A stretch of DNA of 64,000 nt from Bacteroidota bacterium. GTDB taxonomy: Bacteria > Bacteroidota > Ignavibacteria > UBA10030. Under the pieces are notes generated by a model, which was given only the letters and a program-made list of their open reading frames with translations, was not told the DNA's origin and did not search any database. Of the stretch, positions 16,594 through 25,697 are shown piece by piece. Position 1 is the stretch's first letter. Every line of letters starts with the position of its first letter. The position numbers and the translations under genes were made by a program. Where the stretch lies: the NCBI GenBank assembly GCA_025454835.1, contig JALONQ010000012.1, forward strand, positions 1 through 64,000, given 5' to 3'.

Positions 16594-18984
16594 TCATTTC
16601 ATGAGCAAGATCTTGCGCGTGGCGGAAGAACCGCCGGCATGCAACCGCAGGAGATAGACCCCTGAGGCGAACCGCTCTGCATCCCACGCGACCACGTATT
16701 CTCCGGCTGCATGCACGCCGTCCGCCAGTGTCGCAACGTTTCGCCCGAGCAGGTCAACGACGACCAGGCTGGCACGGCTCTTCTCGGACAGCCGATACCG
16801 AACGTGCGTGCGCGCGTTGAACGGATTGGGAAACGCCGGATCGAGCGTCAGTTGAGTGGGATATTGGAAAGGTTCCCGGACGCTCAGGTACGTCGTGAAC
16901 GCAATGTACGAATCTCCATCTTCAGGCGGCTTCCGGATCCGCACCTGGAACACGTCTCCGACGGCCGGTGAAATGGTCTGTGAAGGGGATGTGAAGACCA
17001 CCCACCAGCCCAATTGGATCGGCTGCGTTGGACCCGAAGGGACGAAGTAGATCTCGTCACCGTGACTCAGCCCTCCTGAGCCGTCGGGGTCGAGAAAAAT
17101 GAATGATGGTCTGGCCTCCGTCCCGGGCGTTCGAACGGTGAACCGCACCGGCTGTTGAGGAAGGCCGAACGCTGCCATCGACGTATCGGACAGCCCGGAG
17201 GTGATGGTGATCAGATAGTCGTCGGGTGTCGGGATCCCGGCGTAGGCCACGTCGTCCACGGTCAGCGCGGGCAACGCCACGGCTCCAGAGACGTTCGAGT
17301 GACCCTGGACCCAACCGGTCCGTTCGGTCCACACTTCGGGCGTATCGACGATCGTGAAGGCAAGGCGCTTGCCCTCGAACAGCGGACCCTCCTCATCCGG
17401 CAACCCGATCGGTGTCGGCGGCACGAGCACCGAGTCGCCGGGGATCGAGCGTATGCTGTACCGCGTGTCGGACAGTGTCCGGTGGATCTGAATGCGGAAC
17501 GATGCGTTCCGTTCGGGGTCGTCGTACTGGGCAAACGCCCGCACCTCGACGTCTCCCCGCCCGGCAACGCGTTCGACGGCATACGACAACAGCTGGCGTT
17601 CGTTCGCAACCGAAAACTGTTCACTCGTCGTCTGTCCGACGGCCGACCCGTCGCTGGCCGTCAGCCGCAAACGGTATCGGGACCCGTTGGCTGCCGCGGT
17701 CGTCGCCCAGCTGACCGAATCTTGCGCACCTCGTCCAGAGGCCAGCGGCGTCCAGGACGCCCCGTCGTCGGAACTCACGTGGACCGACGTCGTCACGGGC
17801 GACCGTTCCGGGTCCGCGGCCAGCCAGCGCAGCATCACGGTCCCTGAGACCCTCACAGGCAACGGTTGGACGAGAGCGATCTCCGGCGTTCCGTTGCCAG
17901 GGTTGTCCACACGGAATGTGCGCTCGGTGCGCAGTTCACGGTAGCTTGTGTCGCCGGTCGCGATCAGTCGAATTTGGTAGCGCGTGCCGTCGGGGACGTC
18001 GGCTGTGTTCCAGACGATCGCCGAATCGGCGGAATGACTCACCGCAAGGTCGGCCCAGCGAAGGCCAGCATCCCCGGAGACCTGGAGAAACACTCGCAAT
18101 GACGGTGGCGGCGCGGGAACGCTCCAGGACAGGGCGACATTGCCCGTCACTGTCGTGTCGTTCGTCGGGAGCGCGGCGAAGACGGCCAGACGTTGCGGCG
18201 CTTCCGACATGCGCAGCGCATGACGGGGTAATGTGCGCGCCACGTGGAGGTCGGCGAAGTACCAGTTGTGCTGTGCACCGGGCATCAGGTGGAGATCATC
18301 GTAGCCATTGACGATGCCGTACTTCGCGAGCGTGTCGACGAACGCCCGGGTCGTCGATTGATTGCCCGATTGCCCCGGACCGGTCGTGGTGTAGAGGAAC
18401 TGCATCGCCGAAAACAGGTCAAGGCGTTCGGGCCGCCACAGCTGGAGCGATGCCGGGTCATAGAGGAAGAGCGATCCGTCGTATCCACCGGTGGAGATGA
18501 ACCGTTCAGGGGCTTGCGTGACGAGCATGGCCGAGCCCAACCCGCCGTACGAGAATCCGTCGACCGACCGATGCCAGCGTGTCGGAAGCGTCCGGTAACG
18601 GGCATCGACCCACGGGATCAACTCGTCGGCGATATACATCGCGTCCGCCCAGGTTGGGGGGCTGCCGATCCGCGGCATCAGCAGGATGGCCGGCGGCATC
18701 GCTCCCGAGCGCCACAGTGAGTCGGCCACGGTCATGATCGAACCGCGTCGCGCCGCATCCTGCCGTGGCGTGATCCACTCGGTCTCGACCCCGCGCAGGA
18801 GCACAACGATCGGATATCGCTCGGCCGTCGAGTCGTAGCCGGGCGGGAGGTAGAGGTAGAACGACCTGGTGCCCACCGTCCCGCTCGAGAACGTTCGTTG
18901 TTCCAATCTCGCCGGTTGGGCCGGGGCCGCCGCGGCGAGCGTCATCAGCAGACCGAACAGGAAGATCGGCACCCGTCGTTTCAT
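16594..18984 (-). CDS. Secreted esterase (esterase D/feruloyl-type) with T9SS sorting domain
   Basis: A predicted 796-aa exported hydrolase. Signal peptide (about 1-23), then an alpha/beta hydrolase domain of the esterase D type (LPPGYDSTAERYPIVVLLRG; nucleophile elbow GFSYGG near residue 146; GAQHNWYFA His). Several beta-sandwich domains follow, then a type A T9SS sorting domain (FPNPFNARTHVRYRL...LLRLHAG...ILLMK). It is probably exported through the outer membrane and anchored or released. ATG 18984 overlaps the stop of the upstream peptidase gene as ATGA. Confidence 0.87.
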   Translation of the reverse strand: MKRRVPIFLFGLLMTLAAAAPAQPARLEQRTFSSGTVGTRSFYLYLPPGYDSTAERYPIVVLLRGVETEWITPRQDAARRGSIMTVADSLWRSGAMPPAILLMPRIGSPPTWADAMYIADELIPWVDARYRTLPTRWHRSVDGFSYGGLGSAMLVTQAPERFISTGGYDGSLFLYDPASLQLWRPERLDLFSAMQFLYTTTGPGQSGNQSTTRAFVDTLAKYGIVNGYDDLHLMPGAQHNWYFADLHVARTLPRHALRMSEAPQRLAVFAALPTNDTTVTGNVALSWSVPAPPPSLRVFLQVSGDAGLRWADLAVSHSADSAIVWNTADVPDGTRYQIRLIATGDTSYRELRTERTFRVDNPGNGTPEIALVQPLPVRVSGTVMLRWLAADPERSPVTTSVHVSSDDGASWTPLASGRGAQDSVSWATTAAANGSRYRLRLTASDGSAVGQTTSEQFSVANERQLLSYAVERVAGRGDVEVRAFAQYDDPERNASFRIQIHRTLSDTRYSIRSIPGDSVLVPPTPIGLPDEEGPLFEGKRLAFTIVDTPEVWTERTGWVQGHSNVSGAVALPALTVDDVAYAGIPTPDDYLITITSGLSDTSMAAFGLPQQPVRFTVRTPGTEARPSFIFLDPDGSGGLSHGDEIYFVPSGPTQPIQLGWWVVFTSPSQTISPAVGDVFQVRIRKPPEDGDSYIAFTTYLSVREPFQYPTQLTLDPAFPNPFNARTHVRYRLSEKSRASLVVVDLLGRNVATLADGVHAAGEYVVAWDAERFASGVYLLRLHAGGSSATRKILLMK

Positions 18985-20630
18985 CGTTGCTTCATCGTCT
19001 CCAATCTCGCCGCTTCGAACTCGTCCCCCTTGTTCCATTCTGGAATGGGGACAGGTCCGGCGATCCTGAGGGTGAGGCGCGCGATCAGCTCTACCTGCTG
19101 CATTGCTCCGTCCAGCGTCCAGGGCCAGTCATCCGACAGTTGGTCTGACGGCTGATGATACCGGTTCTCGTTGTAGGCCTTGCCGACCTGCTCGGCGAAC
19201 TCCTTCGGCTTGCCGACAAAGTCCTTCCCTTCGCCCATCGACAACGGCGGAATGCCCACCTTGGCGAAATTGAAGTGATCGGAGCGATAGAAGTGTCCCT
19301 GCTCAGGGTGCTGGTCCGGCGTGATGGTCATGCCCATCGCCTTCGTGACCGATGCCAGGTCGGTGCCGAGCGATGATCGGTCATAGCCTTGGAACGACAC
19401 GTCGTTGGTCCTACCGTACACGTTGAACCCGTCGATATTGACATTCGCCGCGGCGTTGATGAGCGGAATGGGTAGATGCGTCGCGAGGTACGCTGAGCCC
19501 AGCAGGCCGAACTCCTCGGCCGTGACGAACGAGAAGAGAAGCGAGCGTGCGGGGCGCTGCGCCATGGACGAAAACGCGCGCGCTAACTCGAGGCTCATCG
19601 CGCATCCGCTGGCGTTGTCAAGCGCGCCGTTGTAGATCGAATCTCCCCTGACCGGCGTGCCGATGCCGAAGTGATCGTGGTGTGAAGAGAAGATGATCGC
19701 ATCCTTGCTCAGTTCGCGGTCGCGTCCGCGGACAAGGCCGAGGACGTTCACACCGTCGAACGTCCGTACAGACATCCGGATCGTGGCCGAGTACGTCGAC
19801 TTCAATCGCACCGGCCGGAAGTCGGGCTTGGCAGCTGCGGCCATGAGGTCTTCGAGCGTGAGGCCCGACATCGCCAGGATCTCGCGCGTGGCCGGCTCGG
19901 TGGTCCATGCCTTGACCTTGAGCGTGGATGTCGCGGCATCGCTGGCCAGCAACAGATTCTCGCCGCTGCGCGAATTGGCGACGACGGCCCAAGGGTAGCC
20001 GGCCGTCGAATCGGTGTGAATGACAATGGCTCCCGCGGCCCCTTTGCGCTGGGCGATGTCGTACTTGTACGTCCACCGACCGTACAACGTGCGCGCCTTG
20101 CCGCCGAAAACCTTCGGGTCGTCCGACGGAGGATCGTTGTTGAGAAACACGAGCATGGCTCCCCGTACGTCGACGTCCTTGAAATCATCCCAATTCTGTT
20201 CGGGCGCGACGACCCCGTAACCGACGAAGATCATGGGGACGTTCGCCAGCCGCAGTTCAGGAGTGGGCGTGCCACTCATCAAGGTCGTTTCCAGTAAGTT
20301 CCTCATCCTGAGGGTCTTGCCGCCGCCCCGGACCTCTGTGGTCGTCGTCGGAAGGATGCGGTGGGCGATCATCGTCACCTTCTGGAAATACGTGCCGTTC
20401 TCGCCCATCGGCTCGAGGCCGTATTCTTTGAGCCGGTCGGCGATATAGGCGGTGGCCTTCTGCTCGCCGAGCGTGCCTGGCGCGCGTCCGAGCAGCGAAT
20501 CGTGCGATAGAATGCGCACATGGCCCATCAGCGTTTCGGGCGTTACGGTGGCGAGGACGTGTTCGACGGGGTCCTGGGAACAGGAAGCGACCAGGATCGT
20601 TGACAGCAACAGCAACGATGCAGTTCTCAT
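18981..20630 (-). CDS. M28 family zinc aminopeptidase, lipoprotein
   Basis: A 549-aa protein with lipobox LVASC (Cys17). The M28 catalytic domain carries the zinc ligands SHHDHFG (near 316), GALDNASG, the catalytic pair AEEFG, an Asp in NIDGF, and RSDHFNF. A PA-type insert lies at about 130-250. It probably trims peptides in the periplasm. It is translationally coupled to the T9SS esterase downstream (4-base overlap). Confidence 0.9.
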   Translation of the reverse strand: MRTASLLLLSTILVASCSQDPVEHVLATVTPETLMGHVRILSHDSLLGRAPGTLGEQKATAYIADRLKEYGLEPMGENGTYFQKVTMIAHRILPTTTTEVRGGGKTLRMRNLLETTLMSGTPTPELRLANVPMIFVGYGVVAPEQNWDDFKDVDVRGAMLVFLNNDPPSDDPKVFGGKARTLYGRWTYKYDIAQRKGAAGAIVIHTDSTAGYPWAVVANSRSGENLLLASDAATSTLKVKAWTTEPATREILAMSGLTLEDLMAAAAKPDFRPVRLKSTYSATIRMSVRTFDGVNVLGLVRGRDRELSKDAIIFSSHHDHFGIGTPVRGDSIYNGALDNASGCAMSLELARAFSSMAQRPARSLLFSFVTAEEFGLLGSAYLATHLPIPLINAAANVNIDGFNVYGRTNDVSFQGYDRSSLGTDLASVTKAMGMTITPDQHPEQGHFYRSDHFNFAKVGIPPLSMGEGKDFVGKPKEFAEQVGKAYNENRYHQPSDQLSDDWPWTLDGAMQQVELIARLTLRIAGPVPIPEWNKGDEFEAARLETMKQR

Positions 20631-20854
20631 GGCGGTCCTATCGATTGACGTTGCAGGCTAGGGCGTCGGTGTTCGTCACGGTAGCAAGGACGAACTGCCG
20701 GAGGGTGTGCCTCCGGAGCATCTTGCCAGCAATATACTGAATTTGGCCGGGAGAATGATCGGAGTGCCAGGGGATGATTCTCGCCCTCAGGAATCACATA
20801 TTGCACCCGTTCCGTCACATCCACTTCCCCCATCATCACCACGGAGCAATACCC

Positions 20855-21268
20855 ATGAAGAAACTGCTGCTCGGCTGGCTGGCCGTGTTCGTCACGATCT
20901 CGGTCAGCAACTACGTCATCCATAACCTCATACTTGGCAGCACGTACGAGCAGATCAAGGAGGTATTCCGGCCCGACATGATGGACAAGATGTGGATCAT
21001 CAGTCTGGTCACGGCCATTCAGTCGTTCTTCTTGGTGCTCATCTTCTCGAAGGGATATCGGGGCACGGGAATCTTCGAAGGCGTCCGCTTCGGATTCTAC
21101 GCGGGCTTTTTGGTCGCGACGGGAATGGCCTACGGCAGCTATGCGACGTACGCCATTCCATATCCACTGGCGATGCAGTGGTTCGTCTATGGTGTCGCCC
21201 AGTATCTGCTCTCCGGCGTCGTCGCCGCCATCGTGTATGGCAAGAGCAGCTCACCGGCGGCCTCCTGA
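20855..21268 (+). CDS. Small integral membrane protein, unknown
   Basis: A 137-aa protein with four predicted transmembrane helices (about 3-22, 45-66, 76-100, 110-131). I recognise no family. ATG 20855 is preceded by acggag nine bases upstream; the longer frame adds a His-rich stretch that looks non-coding. A good terminator follows. Confidence 0.75.
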   Translation: MKKLLLGWLAVFVTISVSNYVIHNLILGSTYEQIKEVFRPDMMDKMWIISLVTAIQSFFLVLIFSKGYRGTGIFEGVRFGFYAGFLVATGMAYGSYATYAIPYPLAMQWFVYGVAQYLLSGVVAAIVYGKSSSPAAS

Positions 21269-21291
21269 ACAGGTCACGCCGGAGCATGTCG

Positions 21292-21325
21292 AAGACCGCC
21301 GGTCCCTCCTCCGGCGGTCTTTCTG
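21292..21325 (+). terminator. Rho-independent terminator
   Basis: Perfect 11-bp stem aagaccgccgg / ccggcggtctt followed by tctgtt. Confidence 0.85.
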
Positions 21326-21376
21326 TTCAGTCCATTTTTTGGTACGTTGCGTGCGATCAGACACGCTGGGTGATCT

Positions 21377-22333
21377 ATGAACACTCCTTCGTTTTACACG
21401 GTCGGCCTGGTGCAGATGGCCGTCAGCGCCGACCTGAAAGAGAACCTCCACCGCGCCGTTGGCTTCGTGCGCGACGCGGCGAAACGCGGCGCTCAGGTCA
21501 TCTGCCTTCCGGAGCTCTTCCGCTCTCCGTACTTCTGCCAGTCGGAAGATCCGGCGCTGTTCGACCTGGCCGAACCGGTCCCCGGTCCCTCGACCGACAC
21601 CTTCGGCTTGCTCGCCCGCGAATTGCAGGTGGCGATCGTCGTGCCGGTGTTCGAGAAGCGGTCGTTCGGGCTCTACCATAACAGCGCGGCCGTCATGGAC
21701 CGTGACGGTCAGATGGCCGGATTCTATCGCAAGATGCACATCCCCGACGACCCCGCGTACTACGAGAAGTACTACTTCACGCCGGGCGACCTCGGCTTCA
21801 AGGGCATCGACACGAGTTTCGGACGCGTCTCCGTCCTGATCTGCTGGGACCAGTGGTTTCCGGAAGGCGCGCGCTTGTCGGCGCTCACCGGCTCGTCGAT
21901 CCTTCTTTATCCCACCGCGATCGGTTGGCATCCGCACGAAAAGGCGCAGTACGGCGCCGCACAACGCGATGCGTGGCAGACGGTCCAGCGGGGACATGCC
22001 GTGGCGAACGGCATCTATGTGGCCGCTGTCAACCGCGTCGGACATGAGAAGCCGTTGCCAAACGGCGCCGGGATCGAGTTCTGGGGGACGTCGTTCATCG
22101 CCGACCCGCAAGGCGTTGTCCTGGCGCAGGCGTCGACCGACAAGGAAGAGATCCTCCTGGCTGACGTTAAACTTGCGCACCTCGAAGAGATCCGGCGCCA
22201 CTGGCCGTTCCTGAGAGACCGGCGGGTGGATGCGTTCGGGGACATCACCAAGAGATTCATTGATAAGGCGCCCGATGCGATGATGTCAACCGCCAAGGAC
22301 GCGAAGGACGCCAAGAACGCCAAGTTAAAGTGA
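21377..22333 (+). CDS. aguB: N-carbamoylputrescine amidase
   Basis: A 318-aa nitrilase-superfamily enzyme converting N-carbamoylputrescine to putrescine. The catalytic triad is visible: Glu46 in CLPELF, Lys119 in YRKMHIPDD, Cys156 in LICWDQWFPE. The partner gene aguA follows 520 bp downstream. The natural C-terminus should end near RRVDAFGDITKRFID. The last ~15 residues (STAKDAKDAKNAKLK) are encoded by the left arm of an inverted repeat at 22289-22324, so the repeat has invaded or extended the gene's 3' end. Confidence 0.93.
   Translation: MNTPSFYTVGLVQMAVSADLKENLHRAVGFVRDAAKRGAQVICLPELFRSPYFCQSEDPALFDLAEPVPGPSTDTFGLLARELQVAIVVPVFEKRSFGLYHNSAAVMDRDGQMAGFYRKMHIPDDPAYYEKYYFTPGDLGFKGIDTSFGRVSVLICWDQWFPEGARLSALTGSSILLYPTAIGWHPHEKAQYGAAQRDAWQTVQRGHAVANGIYVAAVNRVGHEKPLPNGAGIEFWGTSFIADPQGVVLAQASTDKEEILLADVKLAHLEEIRRHWPFLRDRRVDAFGDITKRFIDKAPDAMMSTAKDAKDAKNAKLK
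22289..22324 (+). repeat. Left inverted repeat of the GxxExxY element (9-bp units)
   Basis: Tandem 9-bp units cgccaagga / cgcgaagga / cgccaagaa / cgccaag. It pairs with the reverse complement at 22801-22838 on the other side of the nuclease gene, and overlaps the end of aguB. Confidence 0.85.
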
Positions 22334-22403
22334 GTTAGGGGACAGCATAGGGATAGGCTGTGCGCGAAGATTTGTTGTCTGTCAGAGAAAAAAGAGGGGG
22401 GAG

Positions 22404-22787
22404 ATGGAACCAGACGCCAAGGTTGATCACTGGGCGCGCGAGGTCATCGGGGCTGCGATCGAGATACATCGAATTCTCGGGCCGGGATTCCGCGAGTCTG
22501 TCTACGAAGAAGCTTTTGCGTATGAGCTCCGGCTCCGGAGCATCCCATACCAGCGGCGGCTGCGCATTCCGATACTGTACAAAGAGATCGCCGCCGGATT
22601 CGGCAGGTTGGATTTTCTCGTCGACGGCTGTCTCGTCGTCGACACCAAAGCATCGGAAGGCCTTCACCCGCTCTATACTTCGCAAGTGATTTCGTACCTC
22701 AAAGCGATGGACTTGCATCTTGGTCTTCTGATCAACTTCAATGAAACGCTGCTCAAGAATGGTGTTCGACGCGTTGTTCGAACCTAG
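22404..22787 (+). CDS. GxxExxY family protein (PDDEXK_3-type nuclease fold)
   Basis: A 127-aa full-length member of the GxxExxY family. The name motif is G28-F-R-E31-S-V-Y34. The PDDEXK core is visible as RLDFLV (Asp70) and LVVDTKAS (Asp80, Lys82), where Asp replaces the more common Glu. Biochemical function of the family is not established. ATG 22404 follows a G-rich Shine-Dalgarno. The gene is bracketed by imperfect inverted repeats (22289-22324, 22801-22838), giving a unit of about 550 bp that separates aguB from aguA. That layout suggests a small mobile element. Its codon use looks more A/T-relaxed than its neighbours, but I did not quantify this. Confidence 0.88.
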   Translation: MEPDAKVDHWAREVIGAAIEIHRILGPGFRESVYEEAFAYELRLRSIPYQRRLRIPILYKEIAAGFGRLDFLVDGCLVVDTKASEGLHPLYTSQVISYLKAMDLHLGLLINFNETLLKNGVRRVVRT

Positions 22788-22800
22788 GACATTCTCCTCC

Positions 22801-22838
22801 GTCTTGGCGTCCTTTGCGTTCTTGGCGCTCTTGGCGAT
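22801..22838 (-). repeat. Right inverted repeat of the GxxExxY element
   Basis: Reads cttggcgtcctttgcgtt then cttggcgctcttggcgat; its reverse complement matches the left arm units (cgccaag.., 9-bp period). A near-identical solo copy lies at 32749-32787. Confidence 0.85.
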
Positions 22839-22853
22839 CCACGTCTGAGACAC

Positions 22854-23918
22854 ATGAGTCATCATCCGACCAACACCTGGTCTTTCCCCGCCGAATGGGC
22901 TCCCCACGCCGCCACCTGGCTCGGCTGGCCACATAACACCTCCGACTGGCCCGGCCGGTTCGGGCCGATCCCCTGGGTCTTCTCCGAGATCGTACGTCAT
23001 CTCTCAGCCGGCGAGATCGTGCGGCTCTTGGTGCAAGACGCCGCGCATGAAGCGAAGGCTCGGAACATCCTCCGTCGTGTCGGCGTCGACCTGCAGCGCG
23101 TGGAGTTCCATCGATTCCCGACTGACCGCGGCTGGACGCGCGATTCCGGGCCGATGTTTGTTCGCTCACAGTCGGGCGACGAGACGGCCGTGGTACGGTT
23201 CCGTTTCAACGCATGGGCCAAGTATCCCAACTGGAAGCGCGACGTCAAGGTCCCCGAGCGGGCGGCGAAGACGCTGAAGAAGAAGCTCCTCCCGGTGGAG
23301 CACGCGGGTCGGCCGGTCGTACTGGAAGGCGGGTCGATCGACGTCAACGGGTCGGGCACGATCTTGACGACGGAAGAGTGCCTGCTCGACCCGAAGGTGC
23401 AGGTGCGCAATCCCGGCTTTACCGCGAAGGATTACGAGTCGGTGTTCGCAGGCCACCTCGGCGCTCGCAACACGATATGGCTGGGGAAAGGGATCGCGGG
23501 AGACGACACGCACGGTCATGTGGACGATCTCTGCCGGTTCGTCGATCGCACGACGATCGTGCTGGCCATGGAGCATCGTTCGAGCGACGACAACTACCGT
23601 CCGTTGCGCGAGAACAAAGAGCGTCTGCAGTCAGCGATGCTCGAGGACGGGACCCGGCCCACGGTCGTGGAGCTGCCGATGCCCTCGCCAGTGATCTTCG
23701 ACGGCCAGCGGTTGCCCGCGAGCTATGCCAACTTCTACATCGCCAACGCGGCCGTGCTCATTCCGACGTTCAACGATCCCAACGATCGGAAGGCCCTCGG
23801 CATCCTGTCGGAGCTGATCACCGACCGGCCCGTCGTCGGCATCCACGCCGTGGATCTGGTGTGGGGCCTGGGAACGCTTCACTGTCTGACGCAGCAGGAA
23901 CCGAATCCCCGGGGGTGA
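22854..23918 (+). CDS. aguA: Agmatine deiminase
   Basis: A 354-aa porphyromonas-type peptidyl-arginine deiminase family enzyme that hydrolyses agmatine to N-carbamoylputrescine and ammonia. Key residues: TRDSGP (Asp) near 97-102, DDTHGHVDD (His) near 220, and the C-terminal nucleophilic Cys in LGTLHCLTQQEP. It feeds the product to AguB, encoded just upstream. ATG 22854 starts 16 bp after the right inverted repeat, so its promoter, if separate from aguB, may be inside the GxxExxY unit. Confidence 0.93.
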   Translation: MSHHPTNTWSFPAEWAPHAATWLGWPHNTSDWPGRFGPIPWVFSEIVRHLSAGEIVRLLVQDAAHEAKARNILRRVGVDLQRVEFHRFPTDRGWTRDSGPMFVRSQSGDETAVVRFRFNAWAKYPNWKRDVKVPERAAKTLKKKLLPVEHAGRPVVLEGGSIDVNGSGTILTTEECLLDPKVQVRNPGFTAKDYESVFAGHLGARNTIWLGKGIAGDDTHGHVDDLCRFVDRTTIVLAMEHRSSDDNYRPLRENKERLQSAMLEDGTRPTVVELPMPSPVIFDGQRLPASYANFYIANAAVLIPTFNDPNDRKALGILSELITDRPVVGIHAVDLVWGLGTLHCLTQQEPNPRG

Positions 23919-23924
23919 AGCCTG

Positions 23925-24080
23925 GGGAGAGGTAGGAGGAGAGAGGTGGTAGGTGGTGTGGAGGTGCCTGTCGAAAACCGGCGTGAGATCCTGGCTGAGA
24001 TATCACGCGCAGTTTGGAGGTTTGGCCATTTGGAAGTTTGCCTGGACCTTGGAATGTTTGGCGTTTGGAACGTTTAGCCA
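23925..24080. repeat. Low-complexity word repeats
   Basis: 23925-23966 is a ggtaggaggagagagg purine tract; 24008-24080 repeats tttgga/gtttgg words. Both types recur elsewhere (5316, 54728-54850). No gene. Confidence 0.55.
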
Positions 24081-24090
24081 CTGACCTCTC

Positions 24091-25413
24091 ATGTTCTCCA
24101 TGGATTCCACGGTCTTCGGTGCCGTTCTTCTGGCCGTTCTCGCGATGGCATCGCTCATCGTTGGTGTAGCGGTGGGTCTCTTCCTCAAGCCGTCGCAGCG
24201 GACGAATGCCATCATCATGGCCTTCGGGACGGGCGCGCTGATCCAGGCGCTGGCGCTGGAACTCGCGTACGAAGGAGCTGAACGGCTCGTTCGTCAGGGT
24301 CACCCCAATGACCTGACCCCCTGGCTTTGGGTCGCATCGGGATTCCTTGTTGGCGGACTCATCTACTATGTGGTCAATCGCCTCCTTGACGAACGGGGTG
24401 CCGCGCTTCGTCATCCCGCGCTCGCCAAGCAGTATGTGCTGAAGAAGAAGCGGCAGGAATCCGAAGCGCTTCTGGAGCACCTCTCGAAGGTGGAGCTTCT
24501 GCGTTCGTTGCCCCCGGAGGAAATGGAAGATGTGCTTGTGTGCGTCTCGCCGCTTGACCTGCGGGCCGGCGAGACAGTGTTCCATCGCGGAGACGCGGGA
24601 AACGCCCTCTACTTGATCGATTCGGGATCCATCGAGATCCTCATCAACGAAGGGGATCGCGAACAGGTCCTTGCCACGCTCGAAGGAGGCCAGTCGTTCG
24701 GAGAGATGGCGCTCTTGACCGGCGAGCCGCGGACAGCAACGGCGAGGACGTCGAATGACACGAAGCTGCTTCGCATCGATAAGGAGCATTTCGACGAACT
24801 GCTCGAGCGATCACCACGTCTGCGGCAGGCGGTGGAGGACCTCAACTCACAGCGGCTCGCGCAGAACGTCGCCACTTCGCGCGGCACGATGGATGCGGAT
24901 CTGTGGCGCGAAGTTGCTGTCAAGAACATTCAGCGGCTTACGCGACTTGAAGAGATGGCCCTGATGCGCAAGCATGCCGCCGCCGGGGCACCGTTGGCCA
25001 TCTTTCTTGGTGCGATGATGGACGGCATCCCCGAGTCGGTCGTCATCGGGTCCAGCTATGTTTCGTTCGAGACTTTTCGGTTCACCTTCCTTGCCGCGGT
25101 ATTCCTGTCCAATCTTCCCGAAGCTATCGCCAGCGCTGTCGGCATGAAGCAGGCGGGCTTCAGCAACTTCAAGGTCTTCGGACTTTGGACAATGCTCGTC
25201 GTCGCGGGAGGCGTCGCGGCGGCCTTCGGCAATCTCTACCTGGCGGCAGCGTCGCCGACCCTGCTCACCTTCGTCGGTGCCGTCGCGGGAGGAGGCATCC
25301 TGGCCATGGTCTCGTCGGTGATGATGCCCGAGGCGTACGAAGACGGCGGCCCGGCCGTGGGACTGGCGACGATCGCCGGCTTCCTCGGAGCGTTCGCGTT
25401 CAATTTCCTGTGA
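24091..25413 (+). CDS. ZIP-type metal transporter with inserted cyclic nucleotide-binding domain
   Basis: A 440-aa fusion. Three N-terminal helices (about 5-30, 40-62, 78-98) are followed by a cytosolic cNMP-binding domain (about 130-250; FHRGDAGNALYLIDSGSIEIL, FGEMALLTGEPRTATART phosphate-binding cassette). ZIP helices IV-VIII follow: GAMMDGIPESVVIG and SNLPEAIASAVGM match the paired metal-binding helices of ZIP proteins. The domain replaces the His-rich loop normally between helices III and IV. Predicted to move a divalent metal under control of a ligand such as cAMP or c-di-GMP; neither is shown. Confidence 0.8.
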   Translation: MFSMDSTVFGAVLLAVLAMASLIVGVAVGLFLKPSQRTNAIIMAFGTGALIQALALELAYEGAERLVRQGHPNDLTPWLWVASGFLVGGLIYYVVNRLLDERGAALRHPALAKQYVLKKKRQESEALLEHLSKVELLRSLPPEEMEDVLVCVSPLDLRAGETVFHRGDAGNALYLIDSGSIEILINEGDREQVLATLEGGQSFGEMALLTGEPRTATARTSNDTKLLRIDKEHFDELLERSPRLRQAVEDLNSQRLAQNVATSRGTMDADLWREVAVKNIQRLTRLEEMALMRKHAAAGAPLAIFLGAMMDGIPESVVIGSSYVSFETFRFTFLAAVFLSNLPEAIASAVGMKQAGFSNFKVFGLWTMLVVAGGVAAAFGNLYLAAASPTLLTFVGAVAGGGILAMVSSVMMPEAYEDGGPAVGLATIAGFLGAFAFNFL

Positions 25414-25697
25414 GCAATCATCCAGCATAGCGGATCGAAGGGTCTGAGACGATTTCTTTGATAGATCATTGGGACTGTCCGACAAGTCGAATCTCGCGGC
25501 GACGCAACGACCGCAGCGAAATATAATGGTGGTCTTTGGACCGCTTTCAACCGTTGCGGACGCCGCGTCGTTGCGAGAGCATGGTCCTGAGACAACCCCA
25601 GGTAGAAGCGATAACGCTCCGCGTGTCCGACGGATCAGACCGCCCCTGCAACTGACCTCTGATCACTGACCTCAGTTACCCCTACCCCCGATCTCCC

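Noticed and set aside
22404-22787. Type II restriction enzyme
   Set aside because: No methyltransferase nearby, and the protein matches the short GxxExxY family rather than a restriction endonuclease.
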